Source: Polytrichum commune (Eukaryota > Streptophyta > Polytrichopsida > Polytrichales > Polytrichaceae). From it: DNA of 64,000 nucleotides. The stretch lies in the NCBI GenBank assembly GCA_950295325.1, contig OX485809.1, positions 3,968,001 to 4,032,000 of the forward strand. Reading direction: 5' to 3'. This document shows positions 21,001 to 32,150 of this stretch, piece by piece. Positions within the stretch are counted from its first letter, which is position 1. The number at the start of each line of letters is the position of its first letter. Below the pieces are notes generated by a model that made no database searches, was not told the origin of the DNA, and worked only from the letters and a program-made list of their open reading frames with translations. Position numbers and translations under genes: made by a program.

Positions 21001-23757
21001 GATTGAGACAAGCCCATACAATTTTTGAAGCAAAAAATAAACTTTGGCTCGGTCTAGTAGGCTTCTTCTTTTGCTCTCACAACAAGAAGTAAAGCAGATT
21101 AATTCATAATGGGATAGCATTCCTAAGTGGTGTAATCAGTGCCTTTCTTAAATAAGGATCTTGGAGAATATATACTTGGTGAATTCTTTTTGGCAAGATC
21201 TTTTAAGCTGAATCTTGATAGATGGAAGAAGACTTTGTGTCAATGAGGTATTGACTTAAGAGAGCTTGCCACTTACTTGGCATTCAAGGATGCAATCAAG
21301 GACTTTGATTCCTGAAAATATTTCCTCAAAGCTAGAACAGAAAGAGAACCTCCATACATGCTTAAGAAAATAGAGAAGACACGCACCACACTTCCAAGCT
21401 TAACATACTCTTCCTTAGACACCAGCGAGACATGGGCTCCAACCATACGCTCCACAAGAAGATTGCCTTCCAATCCTGGGTCCTTATCAACAACAGTCTG
21501 CAATAGAGACAAAGTTCAGATTGCCTCAGCAAAACTTTGATATTTAAACAACAGGTGGAAAGTGTAAGTGCAATTTCTCATCACTAGAATCAGTACACAT
21601 GAGGAATGACTGACCAAGCCTGTGTTGATGAGCCATGCAAAAAAATGTGCAGAACGAAAGGATTAATTTTTGCACAATTTACAAAAATGTACATGAAATT
21701 TGCTGAGCAGAAAAATCCAACAAAGGGAAACTTGAGAAGCTCACCCGGCTGGTGCGGAGGATGAGGTAGCTGTCAAGACCAAGATATTTGGCAGCTACAG
21801 CAGTGGCACGGCAATGGTTGCTTTGGATGCCTCCAATGGTGATGACACAGTCGGCACCCTGGTCCTTTGCATCTGCCATCAGAAACTCCAACTTCCGAAC
21901 TTTATTGCCGCTCAGTTGCATTCCTGTCAAGTCATCTCTCTGCAAACCCCCTTAATCATCTCAACTGCAAATCCTTCATCCTTCTAATGTGTGTGTTTTG
22001 TATCAACTTGGCCTCCCTTGAAATCCTGATATATTACTGCCTCACAATTTGAGATTCGTCCATTCCACACCAACAGTAGATAAATATGATGAAACTTTTA
22101 GCTCACCTTGACCCAAACCTCAGTATTCTTAGGCAATCCTGGAAGATGCCACCTATGAATTGGAGTTGGGAACTGTACATTTGAAATCGCGAGCCACAAA
22201 TTAGTCCTTCAGAAAGCTCTCTCCAAATTCTGCACAACGCACAGCTACCCAATGTCCATTGTCTATCAATCCTTCAAGTGTTTACCTTATTTTGAGTAAA
22301 GGAAATTGAGTAGGGACTCTGAGAGAGAACGTAGGAAGAGTAAATCTCCAATGTGCACATAATTGGGTATACCGGCTCTTAAACCTCTTAAGAAGCTGGA
22401 AAAACGTGTATCGCTAATGTGAACAACATAACTTCACATCCAATGGCCCTGACCCATCAATGTGTACCGTGATCGATCCTCCTCATTATTTTATCTGACC
22501 CAAAGAGAATTAATGCACCGGGGTGAGTTCCAATAATACGCATTTTGAGTGAAGGAATTTGAGCAAGGAGTCAGAGAGAGATTGTAGGAAGAATGAATCT
22601 CCAATTTGCACAAAATTGAGTAAAACCAGCTCTAAACCCCTTAAGAAGCTGAATTAACATGTACACTGAGTTGAACAACAAAGTTTCACATCCAATTACA
22701 ATACACACTCCAATGTGAGATGGAGTAGAATTTGCTGATCATGGTAGCTTCTCTAGCCATCCAAAAAAACCAGAGACTCTATAACGCGCGATTCTAGTGA
22801 AGGAATTTATGTAAGGAGTCTGAGAGGGAATGGAGAAAGAATGAATCTCCAATGCGCACAGAAATTGGGTACACTGGTTCTAAACCCCTTAAGAAGCTGT
22901 AAAAACATGTAACACCGATGTGAACAACATGATTTCACATCCGATGACCCCTAACACTCCAATGTGTCCTGAGATCAATCCTCCTCAGCTTTTATTTTCT
23001 GACATGCATTTTGAATAGAAGGAAATTGAGTAGGGAGTCTGAGAGAGATTGGAGGACGAATGAATCTCCAATTTACAGAAAACTTAGGTATACCGGCTCT
23101 TAAACCCCGGAAGAAGCTGGGAAAACATGCAACACCGATGTGCACAACACAATTTCTCATCCAATGACACCTAACCCTCCAACGTGCGTTGCGATCGATC
23201 CTCCAGAGAAGTATATTCTATGACACGCATTTTGAGTAAAGGGATTTCAGTAGGCAGTCTGAGAAAGATTGGAGGAAGAATGAATGTCCAATTTACACAA
23301 ACTTGGGTACACCGGCTCTTACACCCCTTAAGACGCTGAAAAAAAATGTGGCACCGATGTGAAGAACATAATTTCACATCCGATGACCCCTGACCCTCCA
23401 ATGCGCACTGCGAACAATCCTCTTCGTTTTTATCTTTACCTGACCCAAAGAGACGAAATGCGAAGGCGCGGGGTGCAATTCCGATGCCCAAGAAGGGGGA
23501 GAATAAGATTCTTTCACAAACATTTCAGGCCTCCCTTTCGTCTCCGTCTGTGGCTCCAATCCTCCGGCCATGGATCGAACAACTACTCCTCGAAATCCAA
23601 CGTTCTTCGATCCTCGACGAAGAAGAAGCTGGTTGTTAGGAAACAGGATATTAAGCTGTGGCAGGTGATAATGGGGTTGTTCGGAGAACACCCGGTCGCA
23701 GTGTAGTTTTGTGGCGGGCGATGGGAATTGGAGGTGGGTAGAAATTTTGAGCGCCAT
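18070..23757 (-). CDS. DCD: D-cysteine desulfhydrase / ACC-deaminase-like PLP enzyme, 10 exons
   Basis: A complete minus-strand gene with all introns GT-AG. Exons: 23757-23440, 22172-22107, 21939-21745, 21497-21387, 20916-20825, 20640-20542, 20453-20396, 20024-19911, 19318-19221, 18277-18070. They sum to 1359 bp, i.e. 452 residues plus TAA, with one frame kept across all junctions. The family is fold-type II PLP enzymes, splitting D-cysteine to pyruvate, H2S and ammonia. The PLP lysine is K141 in [10 protein letters not shown] and the active-site loop is [10 protein letters not shown] (S168). SGKALNG (S384) and VHTGGLLG (T412) carry the Ser and Thr typical of plant D-cysteine desulfhydrases; bacterial ACC deaminases have Glu and Leu there. 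The first ~70 residues, from MALKISTHL and rich in Ser/Arg/Gln with few acidic residues, look like a plastid or mitochondrial transit peptide. A downstream in-frame Met (MAGGLEPQ) is an alternative start. Confidence 0.93.
19637..19880. repeat. inverted-repeat insertion in intron 8 of the DCD gene
   Basis: The left end is CACATCACAAACTTCC and the right end is GAAAGTTTGTGATGCA, which are inverted over about 14 bases. The interior is AT-rich. The end motif CATCACAAAC also opens each unit of the array at 0.8-1.9 kb, so the two may share an origin. No clear target duplication was seen. Confidence 0.5.
22285..23440. repeat. five tandem ~235-bp repeats filling intron 1 of the DCD gene
   Basis: Units begin with TTTTGAGTAAAGG-like sequence near 22288, 22541, 22788, 23007 and 23228. 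Each contains GTCTGAGAGAGA, GAATGAATCTCCAAT, TACACCGGCTCT, CCCTTAAGAAGCTG, GATGTGAACAACA and TTTCACATCC-like blocks. The spacing is 247, 247, 219 and 221 bp. The unit at 22440-22540 also carries a copy of the last bases of exon 1 (TGACCCAAAGAGA at 22496), so the duplicated unit once spanned the exon 1/intron 1 junction. Confidence 0.85.
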
Positions 23758-23900
23758 AGCCAGAATTTGGTTGCGAAACGGGGTTTTTGTCTTTGGGTTT
23801 TGTCTTCTGAGAGCATCTGCACGGGGACATTCCCATGGACGGTGACGTGGCCGCCAACTAAGCCATATTTGGTGACTTGGCTCCACGTGCCTTTGTAGTT
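23758..23900 (-). promoter_or_regulatory. upstream region of the DCD gene with G-box-like sites
   Basis: CACGTG at 23884-23889 is a perfect palindromic G-box core, 127 bases from the proposed start codon, and GACGTGGC at about 23843 is an ACGT-core site. In plants such elements bind bZIP and bHLH factors. Whether they act here is inference. Confidence 0.4.
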
Positions 23901-23934
23901 ACATTTTAAGAAATTATTTTATTAAATGTATTAG

Positions 23935-25160
23935 GTATGTGGCCCTAAAATTGTGGGCGCTTCGAACTCCATAGACAATTCTGGCTATTGTACTTGTACC
24001 GCACTTAGAAGTGGATTGGATTGAGAGTTGTCTCATATGGTTAGCAATTACAAATATTTCAAATGGTTTTGGAGATGCAAAAATAATTAGAGGTTAGGGT
24101 GAAAATAGTCATTATCTTCAAACAATCACACAATCCCTTGTAAGTGTGTTAACTGCTAATCTTTAAATCAAGTGAAAGAAGGATGACCATGAAACATGAA
24201 CCATTCGATGTCATGTAAGAATCCATGTAGACTTTACATCCATCTTGCATTCACCTGCTCTGTTGGTCCCTCAAGCATAGTGTGAAGTGAACTTAGACCA
24301 GCTCCGCCTTTTCCACCAATGAGAGTGTTTGAAATGTAATGGTCATGGACTCTCAGTCTTGTGTGTGAAGTGGCCCTAAGAGTGTACTATCAGGTTGAAT
24401 ATGCACAACAAAGAATATCAAAGGCATAGTTTAGAAACAAAATATGACATATTCATAGACCCACCCAATCTCACTCCTTCAACTGAATAATGTTATGTTA
24501 TGGAGAGGGTGAGAAATTTGTAATGTCCATGATTTTTTATTGAGCTCAAATGATCTCAGTGTTTACTAGTGGGACCCAATTAATATGGTTTGACAACAAA
24601 CTTGGGAGGAGTATGTTTTTACTGGCCATCCTATGACACACTAAATAGTCCTAATACTGTGGTCCACAATATATTTCTAGAGCCCATTCTAATTTTCATA
24701 ATGAAAATTTATGTGGCCACACTAATTTTCAACCCACTATAAATTTACAGTAGAAAATTAGCATGAGTAATTATTTTATTTTTTGCTAGTTAATGTCATA
24801 TGATTATTAATTAATATGCTAGTTGGAAGTCTTCATGAAGACTTTGGGGAAGACACGGGGTCTTAGACCCATATGCTAATTCCACCTTGACTAGAAAATT
24901 AATTTGGCTCATGCTAATTATTTCCACGCTTACTTTCCACCCACACTAATAGGACTATTTAGTGTAGTTGTCATGAACCAAACATTTATACAAGGAGTGA
25001 CACTTGTCTTGTTGGGTTCCCAAAAGACGGAACAATGGAAATTTGAATATACCAATTAGGTTTCACATGATAAACCTTGAGTCAATCACTTCAATAACGA
25101 TAGGTCTCATTCATTTAACGATTGTTGTGGATGGCTCCCACTAGAGTAGAACCACCTAAT
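23935..25160. other. intergenic; dispersed-repeat and MITE fragments
   Basis: 23935-24130 shares GTGGGCGCTTC, AACTCCATAGACAA, CTCATATGGTTAGCAATT and AGGTTAGGGTG with the repeat at 56.94 kb. About 24270-24376 is the right half of a PIF/Harbinger-type MITE, ending GTGTGTGAAGTGGCCC and followed by TAA, and matches 40640-40736. No gene was recognised in the remainder. Confidence 0.6.
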
Positions 25161-25164
25161 TCCA

Positions 25165-26030
25165 ATCAAGACCCCGTCATGAATCTATAGGGTGCAATAA
25201 TTTCGATAAGGTTGAGACTATTTTCATAAAAAAAATTCATGAGTGGTTAAAATAAGGTTGCACATTTCACAGTTTCTAAGGGTTAGTTTCCATGTAGGAT
25301 GCTCGCCCACTTAGAATCTAATGGGTGAAGTGGCCTACATGGAAACTAACCATAAGTCTCCAACTTTAGTTATGATATGACCAGGGTATCAATAATGCCA
25401 TGACACATGTCCCCATTTTGAGAGCTAAAGTGAGGAGGAATTTATCTCAAAATGAGCAGTTATGATAGACTTTGGACATTGGTTATGTGTTTGGGCCAAC
25501 TTTTGGCTTCAAAAGACACAATAATTTCAACTTAAAAACTAAATTACCAAAGAAAATTGCAATCCTCTTGCCTCTACTATACATGATTATGGAATTGTCT
25601 TGGGACAACCTTTGGACACTTCTTTTAGGCTCTCACAATTTCATGATCATCACTCTCGGCTTGTGTGTGAATTGGCCCTAAACACAGTAAAGTAGAGGCT
25701 CCCATAACTGATCATTTAAGAGATTTGCGCTTGATTTGGAGAGATATAAGGCAGTGCAAGTTTTTTCCCCATGTAGGAGGATAGAAATAAGGAGGACTAT
25801 AATTTTTTCAGTAATTGTATTTCTTAAATTGAAGTTACTATGAAATTTTGGCCCAAACATATCACCAATGTCTAGAGTTTGCCATAACTGCTCGTTCCTC
25901 CTCACTTTAGCATTCAAAACAAGATAGACATGTGTCATGGCATTACTGATTCTGACCTTATCAAAATTTAGATCCAACTTGATCAAAATTATGGCACCCT
26001 ATAGATTCCCGATGGGTAGCATTGGATGGA
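25165..26030. repeat. ~860-bp inverted repeat with a nested hairpin and MITE end
   Basis: The arms are about 25168-25600 and 25740-26015. Shared blocks, inverted, include GAATCTATAGGGTGC, AATGCCATGACACATGTC, GCTAAAGTGAGGAGGAA, GAGCAGTTATG and TTTGGGCCAA. The left arm is interrupted near 25230-25370, where a small perfect hairpin lies: GGTTAGTTTCCATGTAGG at 25281-25298 and its complement at 25334-25351. A Harbinger-type MITE right end (GTGTGTGAATTGGCCC then TAA, 25663-25681) lies in the spacer. Confidence 0.75.
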
Positions 26031-26173
26031 CGGCGGATTGAAAGAAAAAAGAAAAACTCGGGCAATGGGGTCCCTCCCTCTTTCCATTGCCCGCCTTCCT
26101 CCCACCCTTGCCACTTCTCTTTGACCTCGTCCCTTTTATATTTTGAGAACATGGATTGCTTCTTCTCTCCACA

Positions 26174-26500
26174 CAGAGGCAAAGCTAGGATTTTGACCCA
26201 GAGGGGGATGACCTCATAATATGGAAATATCCAATGTATATTTTGTTTTCAAATCGAGCTGACATCCCCAAATTTTTTTTTGATAATGTCGTTAATATCC
26301 AAAGCTTTGGTCCTTTGGCAATGGCCTTTTTGATATAGATGATCATCATATCGACCATCCAATCATCGCCAATAGACATCGTCAATAATAAGCTGATGCC
26401 CAACTTTCCTTCAAAGCACTTGTAGAAAACATTGTGAAAAAGATCCGTTGTTGATTTCCCATTGCAGTTCTTTTGACCAGCCTGCTCTGCAGTCACTAAA
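26174..26500 (-). pseudogene. hAT-like transposon end with transposase C-terminal remnant
   Basis: The plus strand reads CAGAGGCAAAGCTAGGATTT at 26174, a terminus of the kind common in plant hAT elements. Just inside it, the minus strand has an open frame with FEGKLGISLLLTMSIGDDWM and a following VDMMIIYIKKAI, which resembles the C-terminal part of TTF-type hAT transposases. The match is by memory of the family pattern, not by alignment. The other end was not located. Confidence 0.4.
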
Positions 26501-27947
26501 TGACTGCAGTTTGTTTTTTGGTTTTACCAACTGATATTTTAGGAATTTGGGGACTTGTAATATACCGTCTTGAAAGCACCTTTCCAGCGGTGTATTACAC
26601 GTCCAGAAATTTTCAACATTGCAGTCGCAAAACAAAAAATATAAATCTTAAGTCGTTTTGACATAGTTTTCATGCTCCTCCCCTGTCTCTGCACATACAA
26701 AGTGAACAAATTTGGAGCACGTTTCTGGCCCATTCGACTAGCAGTAGTGGTGTAATTTCCAGACTTCGGATTGATAGAAGCGGATCGATGGCTCCTCCTG
26801 TAATTTTGCGAGGTCCGGATACTGCAACGAAGTTCGGTACAGTTTCGTTAAGCTGGAAGGTCCGCTTGCCCCAGTGACGAAGGTCAAGTGCTGCATATTG
26901 AAAGAGCCTAATGAATTTAGAAGAAGCTCATGAGGAGGTGTCAGTAACATGTGGTTGTAAAGGTTTCTATGATGCGAACCATTGCAAGAAGGGGGACGTG
27001 GCTCTTTATTTTGCCTTTGCTGCATCGTCACATTAATTTCATCATCCAAGTGCTGGTGAGGGGATCGGCAGATCAACCGGAATTTCAGCTGCCGCATCGA
27101 CAGTAGGCTTGACTGAATAAATGAATGAACTATAAACAACATGTTAAATGTATACAGATCCCAACAGTTTCTTGTATACAAACATTATAGAGAGTTAGCT
27201 TGTTCGATAGTGTTCAATCGCAGGTTCCCTACTTTGTCTGAGAGGTTGCGTACTATGATCGCTGTCGGTCATCAATCCTACCTCCAAACAGTTATGCAAG
27301 AGGATGAATATTCTGATTGTATGAAAACTTCACCTCAAAGCAGTTACCACTACTAAGAAACGAACAATATTCTGATCACCACCATGATGTATTCGGAAAA
27401 GATTTCAAAAGCAATTTTTTGTGAGTTCAGTAATATACATACATGCGTACTGAAGAATGTGCACAAACTGTACCATTTTTGGCACACAAAGAAAGGCTCA
27501 CAGCCGATTCTGTACATGTGATTCTGCTTTAACCAAAACACCTGAAAGCTTCGCTCATTTTTGGTGCTAGAATTCAGATGACCCAATCGAATAGTGATTC
27601 TGCTGTTGACTCTTGACCTTGTTGAGATGACTCCATGTGAGATTAGTGGAGATTTTCCTAAGATGAGGGTTTTCTGTTGGATCTGGAGGGGACGAGGGAA
27701 GAGAAGTGGCAAGGGTTGGAACTTGGAGGAAGGTGGGCGAGGGAGGGTAGGAGGGAACCACCTGTCCGGGCTAATTTAGAGTGTGACCACTACAACTGGG
27801 AGGCTGTTGTGGATCATGCTGATGAAGCTAGAGCAGTTGCCAGTGCTGAGTGAGCATTGTAACTATTCTATTTTGATGTCACGATAGTACAACACTTTTA
27901 ATGCAAGAGCTATGTATTGTTCACTATTAATGTAATGCTACATTATA
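26501..27947. other. intergenic; possible decayed transposon interior
   Basis: A minus-strand frame around 26738-26990 contains MLLTPPHELLLNSLGSFNMQ and LTKLYRTSLQYPDLAKLQ. It looks protein-like but is unrecognised and lacks a clear start. It could be transposon interior or captured sequence. 27200-27947 shows nothing recognisable. Confidence 0.3.
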
Positions 27948-27955
27948 GTAATATG

Positions 27956-29780
27956 CAAGGGTGTTTTTTCACAAAGTTTTTACCCGTCCACGTCCAAAAA
28001 CCTCGAATTGAAAGGCAAAAAAAATTGCAACCCGTCCCAAAACCGGTAATTTCAAAACCAACCCGTCCATGGAAAGGTTAAAGAAAAAACAACCCGTCCC
28101 AAAACCGGTAATTTTTAAACCAACCCGTCCATGAAAAGGTTAAAGAAAAGAGAAGATTGATAAAGATAACCTAAAAGATGTCGGCATGTGATTGGTTGCA
28201 CTTGGAAACAATAGTATCTTCCTTCAATTCTGGTTTATCTATTTTAGCTGCCACCTGCCCCATATCGTCCACATAGACTAGTTCAAATAAACAGACTTAG
28301 ATCCTTCACAACAGCTTGTTGTCTCCTTCAACCTTTTCTCTCGGGATTGTATCTGCTTCCCAAGATACCAATTATATCTTCCAATTCTTCTTTCCCTGTC
28401 GCAGTTTGAACCAGCTGTGGTGATGAGTGCCATTTCCTTTCCTTTTTTTTTTTTTCCTAAGTTGCACTTTCTGACCTGGTCTTTAAGTTCATCCTTTCCC
28501 CTGGCTGTTTCACCTTCAATAAACAAATGGCACTCCGGTGACTCAAGCAGCACACTGATCAATGATGAGGATTCATGAACTTGAAGCAGCTCCAATAGGA
28601 CTCATCAACCATGCCAGCTAAGTAAGTTAAGTGAATTGAGATCCTAGTGTTTGCAATTTAAAAATTCAAGTGAATGCATTCGCCCTTGGTGGGGTGTCCT
28701 CAGAAGAGTCCAATCCTGTGATGTGGATGTGGGAGGGTTTGTAGCTGCTCATTGGCAAAATTATTAGACTAAAGTTGTAGCTCACGGTACTGCTATGTCT
28801 GTCGAATACAACATAGTGTTTTCTGGATGAAATCAAGTACCCACTCCGCGAAGTTGCGAATGTGGTAGGGAAATTGGCAACAGACTTGGAACATCAATAA
28901 GCTTGCTATCAGAATCGTTTTGTCAACTTAGGTCTGACAGAAGGCGTTATCAGAAATTGAATTATGTGACATTTGACAAAATTGTTTGAGTGTGTGCAGC
29001 TTTGGGAAGAGTCGAAACAGTCATGGCAAGGTGGTAGAATCTACAGCCAATGTTGTTGACGCTGCCAGCCTCATACTTCTCTCATAGGAAAGAGTCTTAC
29101 TCTAATTTCTCCCCTTTAGGTTTACAACTTCACTAGATTCTTTGGTTGCCACTTCCTGCACGTGATCAAGTGCTTACTGCCATATAATGAACTCATGGCT
29201 TTTGTGCATCGATTTCTCCCTCCAACTTTTCTCTTACTCTGAAGTCCTATTGAGCAGTCCCATTGCATTTGAGTTAACGATATGACTGGAGTATTGCAGT
29301 GCGACATGGTTAAATCAGTTAGGTAACCGGAGCCATTTGTACATTTCCTGCAATCTTGAACTTCAACAAGTTTTTTCTCAAACTCAACCGGTTCATTTGT
29401 AATTAACTCAAACTCAAACTCAATCTAATTGGTAGAAGTTGAAGGATATGAAAAATGAACTGAATAACACCCATATACCTTAGATTGGATGTCTGTCAGA
29501 GGACTTGCACCGCACTTAACTACTAAACATTGGGTATTAGTGGTTTGATTGCATTATGCTTATATTCACATGTCATATATGACAAAATGTAATTGATATT
29601 TGTACCATTCATTTTTTTGGATTTTTTTAATTTAAAAATGTTATTTTTAGAACCCATCCAAAGTGAATTTGACACGTCCCAAAACCGGTTCATTTTCTAA
29701 GAACCCGTCCATTGGAAATGTTTTTTTTAATATGAACATGCCCCTAGACATGTTAGGGACCTTGTGAAAAAACACCACTG
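27956..29780. mobile_element. non-autonomous hAT-type element, 1825 bp
   Basis: Perfect 8-bp target duplications GTAATATG are at 27948-27955 and 29781-29788. The terminal inverted repeats are about 21 bp: the left end begins CAAGGGTGTTTTTTCACAA and the right end in reverse complement begins CAGTGGTGTTTTTTCACAA. Both subterminal regions carry copies of ACCCGTCC and CGTCCCAAAACCGGT (near 28035, 28097 and 29675), the kind of repeated subterminal motif hAT transposases bind. No transposase frame is visible. An internal minus-strand frame at 28278-28595 (about 105 codons, with HLFIEGETARGKDELKDQV) may be captured host sequence. Confidence 0.88.
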
Positions 29781-29788
29781 GTAATATG

Positions 29789-31195
29789 GCTTATAGATAG
29801 AATAAGGTTTACTCTAATTTCAGTAAGAACCTACCGACATATTTGATGTTCCAAGTTAACCATGGAGATGTACCCTGAGCTCCAAACGAGTACAAAGAGA
29901 TTCAACAGAGAGCCTCTTCCAAATTGCAGAACATGTGGAGCAGGCACTATGCATTGCTTACTGTAGGGCTCTAATCCGCTACTGGTGAGGTGTAAGTAGT
30001 AATTATTCAAATGCAATTACATGTGCAGTTATGGAGCAGTGGAGATCCGATCTACCTACTCATCATGTCTTTGAAGTTTTGATCTTCAGAGTAGAAATCT
30101 GCTTGGAATTGCTAGAGATTTGGTGAGAAGATCGAAAGAATGAGATACTACTGCAACTTTGGATTTGTCTGACCGCCACTAGAGTAACATCATTGTTGTC
30201 TATACAGAAATACACATTTATGGTTTGTGGTTATATGGCTTGCAGAAGTCTAATGTCAGAGTCAGGCTGCTGATTTCTGTTTTGCAAGCCTGAGGGCTTC
30301 GCGAGGAGGTGTTGCCAAAACGGATCGAAACATCCCGAGCTGGATGATCTTTTTGGTGGCGGTCCTTACTTGGTAAATATTACGTTCACGTTGCTTCAGT
30401 TTGGCACTCTAAATCAACCTATCAGGATCTTTCTCATCGGTCTTAGGGTTGGAAGAGTACTTAACACTGAGGCTATATAACGTGCTAAATTGATACTGAC
30501 CAGGCAAAATTATGCGTAACGGCCATTTCAAGATTGGTTGCAGTTATCGATTCATAAATGATATTTGGAGTTATATGGTATATTGATCATATCCTTTTTG
30601 TGGTGTGCTAGTTGTCATATATTTTTTTTCTCAATGGAGGAGTACAGTAGACTAGTAGTAGCTCCTGGCTGCAGAAATATCCACCTCTCGCACATTGCCA
30701 TGTTAAATTTCTCCCTCTCAGGAGTATGTTTTCAGAACTGCAAGCTGGATTGACACGTGCTTTGATGTGACAGCTTACCTTTCATCACTGGAACTGCCGA
30801 AGGCTCAGATGCTGGTCTGCCCTCTTCCTCGTCAGGTAGTCATCGACACTAGTCAGGAAGAATGTATAAACTTCTTGGTGATCAGTCAGTTGTGTCCGCA
30901 CTCATGGAAATACTAATGTTCAAGAAAAACTGGATTGAATAACATTACGCGCTTTTGCATACATGCAATTTCCCTTTTCGTTTATAGTCAGTGAGGATTA
31001 GGTATAGAAACTCATTATATATGGTTGGGACGCCGCCGTACGTAATCCACGGAATCACCGCGTACTAGAGCAGCTCAGTTTATAACCAGATTTGCAAGCC
31101 TAATTGCATGCTTCTGACATCTCTTGTCGACAAGGACATGGTGGACATAGAGATCTCGACTTCTAAATAGTTCAATTTTACTTGAATGTTTAGTT
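29789..31195. other. intergenic, nothing firm
   Basis: No gene or shared repeat was recognised. A short plus-strand frame near 30290-30370 (SRGGVAKTDRNIPSWMIFLV) is unassigned. Confidence 0.35.
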
Positions 31196-31199
31196 GTCG

Positions 31200-32150
31200 A
31201 TGTGCACATCAGATGCAATACTAGTTCGTACCGATCAAAACCTCCACTGTTATTTCTCATGCATTGAAAGTATGTGGGTATTGAATCCTACAGAAAGGAA
31301 ATTGTTAGCGATTCCAGCGTTCAAAGCTTACATTGGCGCGAACGGGAGCAGCCACCAGGCGAACATGGACAGGTTGATCGCCCGTGGCTACCGTATCGTC
31401 ACTCTCAGTGTATATGGCGACCCCGGAAAGCCTCTCTACGCGGCCGTGTGGGTGAAGCGCGGTGGCCCGGCGTGGGCAGCCATCCATGGCGTCAACGGCA
31501 CACAGTACCAGGCGAAGCTGGATCAGATGAGGATCAGATGAGCAGCCAGGGCTATGTCCCGCTCATTCTCTCAGTCACCAGCACCACCGCAAGCAACGCA
31601 GTGTTCGCAGGCACATTTGAGCAGCGCAATGTCACCGGCTGGGTGGCGAAGTTCGGCCTCACGGACGGCGCGGTCACCGATTCTGCTACATTGCAAGGCC
31701 AGAACAATTTAGCATTCAAAATCGGACTCATCATCCAATATGCTTCGATCTACGGAGACGTAACCAACAGGTTGTATGCAGCGATTTGGGAGCCAAATGT
31801 TCAGATGGGATATTGGGTTCTGCGACCACACGACACCGCTGCCGGGTACAAGTTCTGGTACTACGCGTACAAGGAGCTCCCGTACGTACCGACCTTCGTT
31901 TGTGACACTCTCCGGGGGAGAAGAGTATCTTTCGATCTTCACAGACGACACGATCGGACCCTGGGTAGCTAAAGAGGGATTGACGGGCGTGGAGTACCAA
32001 GCCGAGCTCAATTGCCAGACGAGCCATGGATATGTATTACCCCATTCGATTGTGTGCAAGGTGGTGGCTCAAGTGGAGATCCTCGGTACGCGGTGCTTTT
32101 CGCCAAGCATGATGAGCCGAATTTGAAGATATCCATGAAAATTACTACAC
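31200..32150 (+). pseudogene. broken gene of BTRD1 / polyglycine-hydrolase-like repeats
   Basis: The plus strand encodes three to four copies of a ~40-residue repeat. It has the pattern GYRIVTLSVYG...YAAVWVKRGGPAWAAIHG...YQAKLDQM, as in Pfam BTRD1 (bacterial tandem repeat domain 1), found before beta-lactamase-like or polyglycine-hydrolase domains in bacteria and fungi. Further copies read SSQGYVPLILSVTS...TGWVAKFG, LYAAIWEPNVQMGYWVL, GPWVAKEGLTGVEYQAEL and GDPRYAVLFAKHDEPNLK. The frame changes near 31540 at an 11-bp tandem duplication of GATCAGATGAG, again near 31890 (one extra base), and again near 32060, so it is not functional. A possible acceptor (GATTCCAG) precedes the first good repeat at 31318. 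The segment is clearly more GC-rich than its flanks. No catalytic domain is present. Confidence 0.6.

Noticed and set aside
22285..23440. Regularly spaced repeats that could suggest a CRISPR-like array
   Set aside because: Units are ~235 bp, diverged throughout, with no short constant repeat and unique spacer pattern, and they lie in a plant intron.
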